A program made the translations under genes and the position numbers. Positions 60,513 through 64,000 of a stretch of 64,000 nucleotides of DNA are shown here, in pieces. The notes below the pieces were generated by a model that was not told where the DNA came from, made no database searches, and was given only the letters and a program-made list of their open reading frames with translations. The stretch lies in assembly GCF_017874715.1 (NCBI RefSeq), contig NZ_JAGGLR010000011.1:124001-188000 (forward strand). Direction: 5' to 3'. Position 1 is the stretch's first letter. Each line of letters opens with the position of its first letter. The stretch comes from Streptomyces iranensis. GTDB taxonomy: Bacteria; Actinomycetota; Actinomycetes; Streptomycetales; Streptomycetaceae.

Positions 60513-61226
60513 ATGACGAGCGGTGACAGCGGTGACACCGCGGCACTCGACGACCCGGTGGGCGAGTCGCTGCGCGGCCGCCACGCGGGCCTTGGGCGCC
60601 GGATCGGCCGGGCCGCCACCTACCTGCCGGGAGTCGCGACCTTCTCGGCGGTACCGGCCGACGCGGGCGCGGCGGACTGGGCCGGTCTCGCGCGGCTCCT
60701 CGGACCGGCCGCGTTCGCCGACATGTTCAGCTGCCAGGCGTCCCCTCCGCTGGACTGGGAGCAGGTTTTCGTCCTCGAAGGCCGGCAGCTGATCTGGCCC
60801 GGCAGCGGCCGCCCCGACCAGCCTCCTTCGGCGAACGGCACCGACGTGGCCGAACTGGGCGCGGCCGATGTGCCCCAGATGCTCGACCTGGTCGCACGGA
60901 CCCAACCGGGACCGTTCTGGCCGCGCACCGTCGAACTCGGCACCTACCTCGGCATCCGGGAGGGCGGCAGACTGGTGGCCATGGCGGGCGAACGGCTCCG
61001 GCCCCCGGGATGGACCGAGATCAGCGCCGTCTGCACCGCCCCCGAGGCACGCGGGCGAGGCCATGCCGCCCGACTGATCAGTGCCCTCGTCGGCCGCATC
61101 CTGGCTCGGAACGAACGCCCTTTCCTGCATGTGGCCGAGGCGAACACCGGCGCGCTCCGGCTCTACGAACGGCTCGGCTTCGCGAGCCGGAAGCACGTGA
61201 CCTTTCGCGGTTTCCGCACTCCCTGA
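60513..61226 (+). CDS. GNAT-family acetyltransferase
   Basis: 237 aa, ATG 60513 after GGGGGAAAGG. The C-terminal GNAT fold (about 110-230) includes ISAVCTAPEARGRGHAARLI, the acetyl-CoA pyrophosphate loop, and EANTGALRLYERLGF; the family is FR47-like. The N-terminal 100 residues are a second, less conserved half. It acetylates an amine; substrate unknown. Divergent from the monooxygenase. Confidence 0.88.
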   Translation: MTSGDSGDTAALDDPVGESLRGRHAGLGRRIGRAATYLPGVATFSAVPADAGAADWAGLARLLGPAAFADMFSCQASPPLDWEQVFVLEGRQLIWPGSGRPDQPPSANGTDVAELGAADVPQMLDLVARTQPGPFWPRTVELGTYLGIREGGRLVAMAGERLRPPGWTEISAVCTAPEARGRGHAARLISALVGRILARNERPFLHVAEANTGALRLYERLGFASRKHVTFRGFRTP

Positions 61227-61638
61227 CGCCACCGCCACCCGGATCGCGTACACCGTGTCGGCGGCGCCGGGCAATACGGCCCTGAGCGCTCGGCAACCGC
61301 ACTGACCCGGTGCCCGGGACGGCCACGCGCCGGTCCGCACCTCCGCGAGGCGCCTCGGTCGGCGGTCGTCGCGCGCTCGTCGGCAGTCGCCTTTCGCGTC
61401 GGACTCGATCCTGACGCCGCTGGGCCGGTGCGGGGTCTGACAGGTACCTGGGGGTAGCCCCAGGCAGCGCCCTGAGGGCAGCGCGTCGGCATGTCAGGGG
61501 GTTGGCCGGATGGGCCGATCCGCTCTCCGCTGATGGGATGGTCGTCGACCACCGGCTCCGGGGGCGAAGCCGCCGCGCGCCACGGCCTGGGCGGCGGTTT
61601 CTGAACGCGCAGGCGACCTGAACGGAAAAGGGGACACC
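61227..61638. other. Intergenic region with a palindrome, no gene
   Basis: 412 bp. No convincing gene on either strand. It contains the palindrome listed next and the promoter of the beta-lactamase-like gene. Confidence 0.5.
61447..61464. promoter_or_regulatory. Palindrome CCTGGGG-N4-CCCCAGG
   Basis: Perfect 7-bp arms with a GTAG centre, preceded by the overlapping palindrome CAGGTACCTG (61441-61450). It is 175 bp before the serine hydrolase gene. It could be an operator or hairpin. Confidence 0.35.
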
Positions 61639-62787
61639 ATGCATGTGTCAGGAACGCGTCGGCGAGGCCCACTTGTCCTGACCGGCCTGGCCGCGGTCCT
61701 CCTCGCCACATCGACCGGGCTGACGGCGTCGGCGAAGCCCCAGCGGGCCGATCCGCTCCAACAGCAGGTGGACGCGATCCACGACACCGGAGCCGTCGGC
61801 GCGTTCGCCGAGGTGACGTCACCGCACACACGTGACAGCGCGCGCGCCGGGACGGCCGAGAGGGGCACCGGGAGGCCGATGCCGCACAACGGCAGGCTCC
61901 GGATCGGCAGTGCCACCAAGACCTTCACCGCGACGGTCGTGCTGCAACTCGTCGGTGAGGGGCGAATGTCCCTGGAGGACACCGTCGAGCAGTGGCTGCC
62001 GGGAGTGGTCCGGGGCAGCGGCAACGACGGCGGCCGGATCACCGTGCGGCAGCTGCTGCAGCACACCAGCGGCATCCCTGAAGTCAAGCCGGAGATAGCC
62101 GCGTTGAACGGCGCGGACGGCTATCGAGCCGAGCGGTTCCGCACCTACACCCCCGAAGAGTTGGTGGGGTCGGCGATGCGGCACCCTCCCAACTTCCCGC
62201 CGGGCACTGACTGGTCGTACTCCAACACCAACTACATTCTCGCCGCAATGATCATCCACGAGGTCACCGGCCGGAGCTGGGCACAGGAGGTGAACGCCCG
62301 AATCATCCGCCCGCTGGGCCTGAGGGACACCAGTACGCCCGGCACCTTCCCGTCCATCCGGGGCCCGCACGCCCACGGCTACGCCGCGTTCTCCACCGAC
62401 ACCAGTATCGACGTCACGACGCTCAATCCGAGCATGGCCGTCGGCTCCGGCTCGATCATCAGCACCACGCACGACCTGAACCGGTTCTACGCCGCGCTGC
62501 TCGGCGGCCGTCTGCTGGCTCCGGCGCAGCTCGACGAGATGACGACCACCAAGCCCGCGCCCGAGCTGGGCGTGAGGTATGGACTCGGTCTGGGCGAGAT
62601 CCCGCTCTCCTGTGGTGGCAGCTACTTCGGTCACCTGGGCGAACTGCTGGGCTATCACACCTGGGGCGGCGTCACCCGGGACGGGACCCGGACCGCCGTG
62701 GTGTACGTCACCAGTGACGGCGGCCAGGACACCCAGCAGGCCATGAGCACACTCGTGGACCGGCAACTGTGCCGAACCCGCTCCTAG
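61639..62787 (+). CDS. Secreted serine hydrolase, beta-lactamase/DD-peptidase family
   Basis: 382 aa. Signal peptide: TRRRGPLVLTGLAAVLLATS region with basic start and hydrophobic helix (about 9-30), Ala-rich cleavage site. Class C beta-lactamase/DD-carboxypeptidase fold: SATK (Ser-x-x-Lys, about residue 93), YSN (YxN, about 194) and HLG in place of KTG near the C-terminus. Such proteins are penicillin-binding-protein-like esterases or D-Ala-D-Ala carboxypeptidases. HxG rather than KTG makes true beta-lactamase activity less likely. It stands alone. Confidence 0.88.
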   Translation: MHVSGTRRRGPLVLTGLAAVLLATSTGLTASAKPQRADPLQQQVDAIHDTGAVGAFAEVTSPHTRDSARAGTAERGTGRPMPHNGRLRIGSATKTFTATVVLQLVGEGRMSLEDTVEQWLPGVVRGSGNDGGRITVRQLLQHTSGIPEVKPEIAALNGADGYRAERFRTYTPEELVGSAMRHPPNFPPGTDWSYSNTNYILAAMIIHEVTGRSWAQEVNARIIRPLGLRDTSTPGTFPSIRGPHAHGYAAFSTDTSIDVTTLNPSMAVGSGSIISTTHDLNRFYAALLGGRLLAPAQLDEMTTTKPAPELGVRYGLGLGEIPLSCGGSYFGHLGELLGYHTWGGVTRDGTRTAVVYVTSDGGQDTQQAMSTLVDRQLCRTRS

Positions 62788-62924
62788 CCGGTCTCTGCAA
62801 ACGCGCGTACGTGCTGAGCCTGTCGAACATATTCCGTTGACTGAGGGACGGTCGAGGCACAACACTGTCGCCCTGGTCGTGATCAACGGCATACGTGGGA
62901 CGGTGTGCGGTGGCTGGCTCGGAC

Positions 62925-64000
62925 ATGGCCCGTGACCTGCAAGTCAAGGAGACCTCGTCTGATCCGTCGCTGTGGACAGCGGACTTCCGGCTGTTCTTCA
63001 CCGCCCGCACCACCTCCCTGCTGGGCGACGCGATGCTCCCCGTCGCGATCACGGCCGCCGTGATCCGGGCGGGGTACGGGGCGAGTGGGGTGGGCTATGC
63101 GCTCGCCGCGCTCGTAGCGCCGTTCGCAGCACTGATCATCTTTGGCGGGGTGCTGTCCGACCGCCTCGGCGCCCGGCGGCTGATGGTCGTCTCGGACACG
63201 GCTCGGCTGTGCTCTCAGGCGGTACTCGCGCTGCTGTTCCTGCTGGGTACGCCGCAGCTGTGGCAGATCCTGGTGCTGCTGGCCCTGATCGGGGCGGGCA
63301 GCGCGATCTTCCAGCCGGGAGTCGCCAGCATCACCCCGCGCATAGCCCAGGACGTACAGAAGGCCAACGCCACCCTCCGCATCTCGGAGTCCGTCACCGC
63401 CGTGATCGGCCCGTCGCTGGCCGGCCTGCTGCTGGCGATCTCCTCACCGGCGACGGTGGTCGCCCTCGACGCCTTGACCTATGGGGTCAGCGGCGCCTGC
63501 CTCGTCCTGCTCCACTCGGTCCCGATGGGCCCGGCCGCGCGGGACGGCGAATCGTCGTTCCGGGCCGATCTCGTCGAGGGATGGCGGGAGTTCCGGGCCA
63601 GGACCTGGCTGTGGAGCGTCATCGTCGTCTTCATGCTCTGGCAGCTGGCCGGCGCAGGCCCCACCATGACCCTCGGCAACAGCACGCTCGTCACCGACTA
63701 CGGAACATCGACGTTCGGCTTGGTCATGTCGTCCCTCGGGGCGGGAAGTGTGCTGGGCGGGATCGTCGCGATCAGGTTCCGCCCGCGGTATCCGCTCCGG
63801 GCCGGTGCCCTCTCCATGATCCTTTGGGCGCTCATGCCGTTGGGCGTCGCCCTCGGCCTTCCCGCGCCGCTCATCGCCGGGTGCTACGGGGTGAGCGGTG
63901 TGGGCATGGCGTTCTGGATCGTCATGTTCCATACGAGCGTACAGACGCATATCCCGCAGGACGTCCTCGGCAGGGTGCACGCGTACGACGCGGCGGGCTC
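62925..64000 (+). CDS. MFS transporter (EntS-like), 3' end outside window
   Basis: The frame is open from ATG 62925 (GTG 62910 possible) to the window edge, giving about 358 residues without a stop. Around ten hydrophobic helices are seen. GGVLSDRLGARRLMVVSD is the MFS loop signature, and the arrangement resembles the MFS_3/EntS group of siderophore or drug exporters. The reading frame continues beyond the window. Substrate unknown; distance from the coelichelin genes (about 9 kb) gives no evidence of a role there. Confidence 0.85.
   Translation, partial: MARDLQVKETSSDPSLWTADFRLFFTARTTSLLGDAMLPVAITAAVIRAGYGASGVGYALAALVAPFAALIIFGGVLSDRLGARRLMVVSDTARLCSQAVLALLFLLGTPQLWQILVLLALIGAGSAIFQPGVASITPRIAQDVQKANATLRISESVTAVIGPSLAGLLLAISSPATVVALDALTYGVSGACLVLLHSVPMGPAARDGESSFRADLVEGWREFRARTWLWSVIVVFMLWQLAGAGPTMTLGNSTLVTDYGTSTFGLVMSSLGAGSVLGGIVAIRFRPRYPLRAGALSMILWALMPLGVALGLPAPLIAGCYGVSGVGMAFWIVMFHTSVQTHIPQDVLGRVHAYDAAG

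Overview
This is 64 kb of high-GC actinobacterial chromosome, almost certainly from a Streptomyces. The evidence is very GC-rich codon use, frequent GTG starts, Streptomyces-type regulators and transporters, and a complete coelichelin siderophore cluster in the same gene order known from S. coelicolor (cchA to cchK). No rRNA, tRNA or CRISPR array was seen. Both window edges cut through MFS transporter genes.

Layout. (1) 1-4.8 kb holds an isonitrile-type mini-cluster: MFS exporter (partial), asparagine-synthetase-like amidotransferase, cytochrome P450 and a PvcA/DIT1-family isonitrile synthase. (2) 4.9-8.1 kb holds copper-handling genes: a Met/His-rich membrane peptide, a CopA-type P1B-ATPase and a degenerate PCuAC-like protein. 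A Crp-like palindrome lies in front of them. A MarR regulator follows. (3) 8.8-18.7 kb is mixed: a lone BioF-like oxoamine synthase divergent from a second P450, an F420/nitroreductase-family protein, a DUF4142 exported protein, a double-RCK ion-channel-like protein, a SnoaL-like protein, and an MDR oxidoreductase with an AraC regulator. (4) 18.7-23.1 kb has a fossil TnpB whose right-end hairpin abuts a secreted GH16 glucanase, then pirin, GTP cyclohydrolase I and a cysteine-rich HTH regulator. (5) 23.3-30.5 kb is the sarcosine oxidase operon glyA-soxB-soxD-soxA-soxG with a divergent GntR regulator and a palindromic operator between them.

(6) 30.9-53.5 kb is the coelichelin locus. CchA and CchB formylate and hydroxylate ornithine. 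CchH (three modules, 3662 aa) assembles the peptide. CchC, CchD, CchE and CchF import the ferric siderophore. CchG and CchI look like an asymmetric heterodimeric exporter. CchJ is the esterase and CchK the MbtH partner. The adenylation specificity residues read from the sequence are DINYWGGIGK, DFWNIGMVHK and DMENLGLINK, which are the published coelichelin codes. Four iron-box-like (DmdR/IdeR) sites lie at the expected promoters. An amidohydrolase and a membrane glutaredoxin continue the transcript after cchK.

(7) 55.7-64 kb is accessory sequence: a chimeric nitronate-monooxygenase/LuxR scar gene, an IMPase-like protein with altered metal ligands, a P-loop kinase, a methyltransferase, a TetX-like FAD monooxygenase with an elaborate upstream regulatory region, a GNAT acetyltransferase, a secreted beta-lactamase-fold hydrolase and an MFS exporter.

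The most promising undescribed system is the isonitrile synthase/P450/amidotransferase cluster beside copper-export genes (possibly a copper-binding isonitrile). The next are the complementary degeneracy of CchG and CchI, and the phased heptamer array upstream of the FAD monooxygenase.
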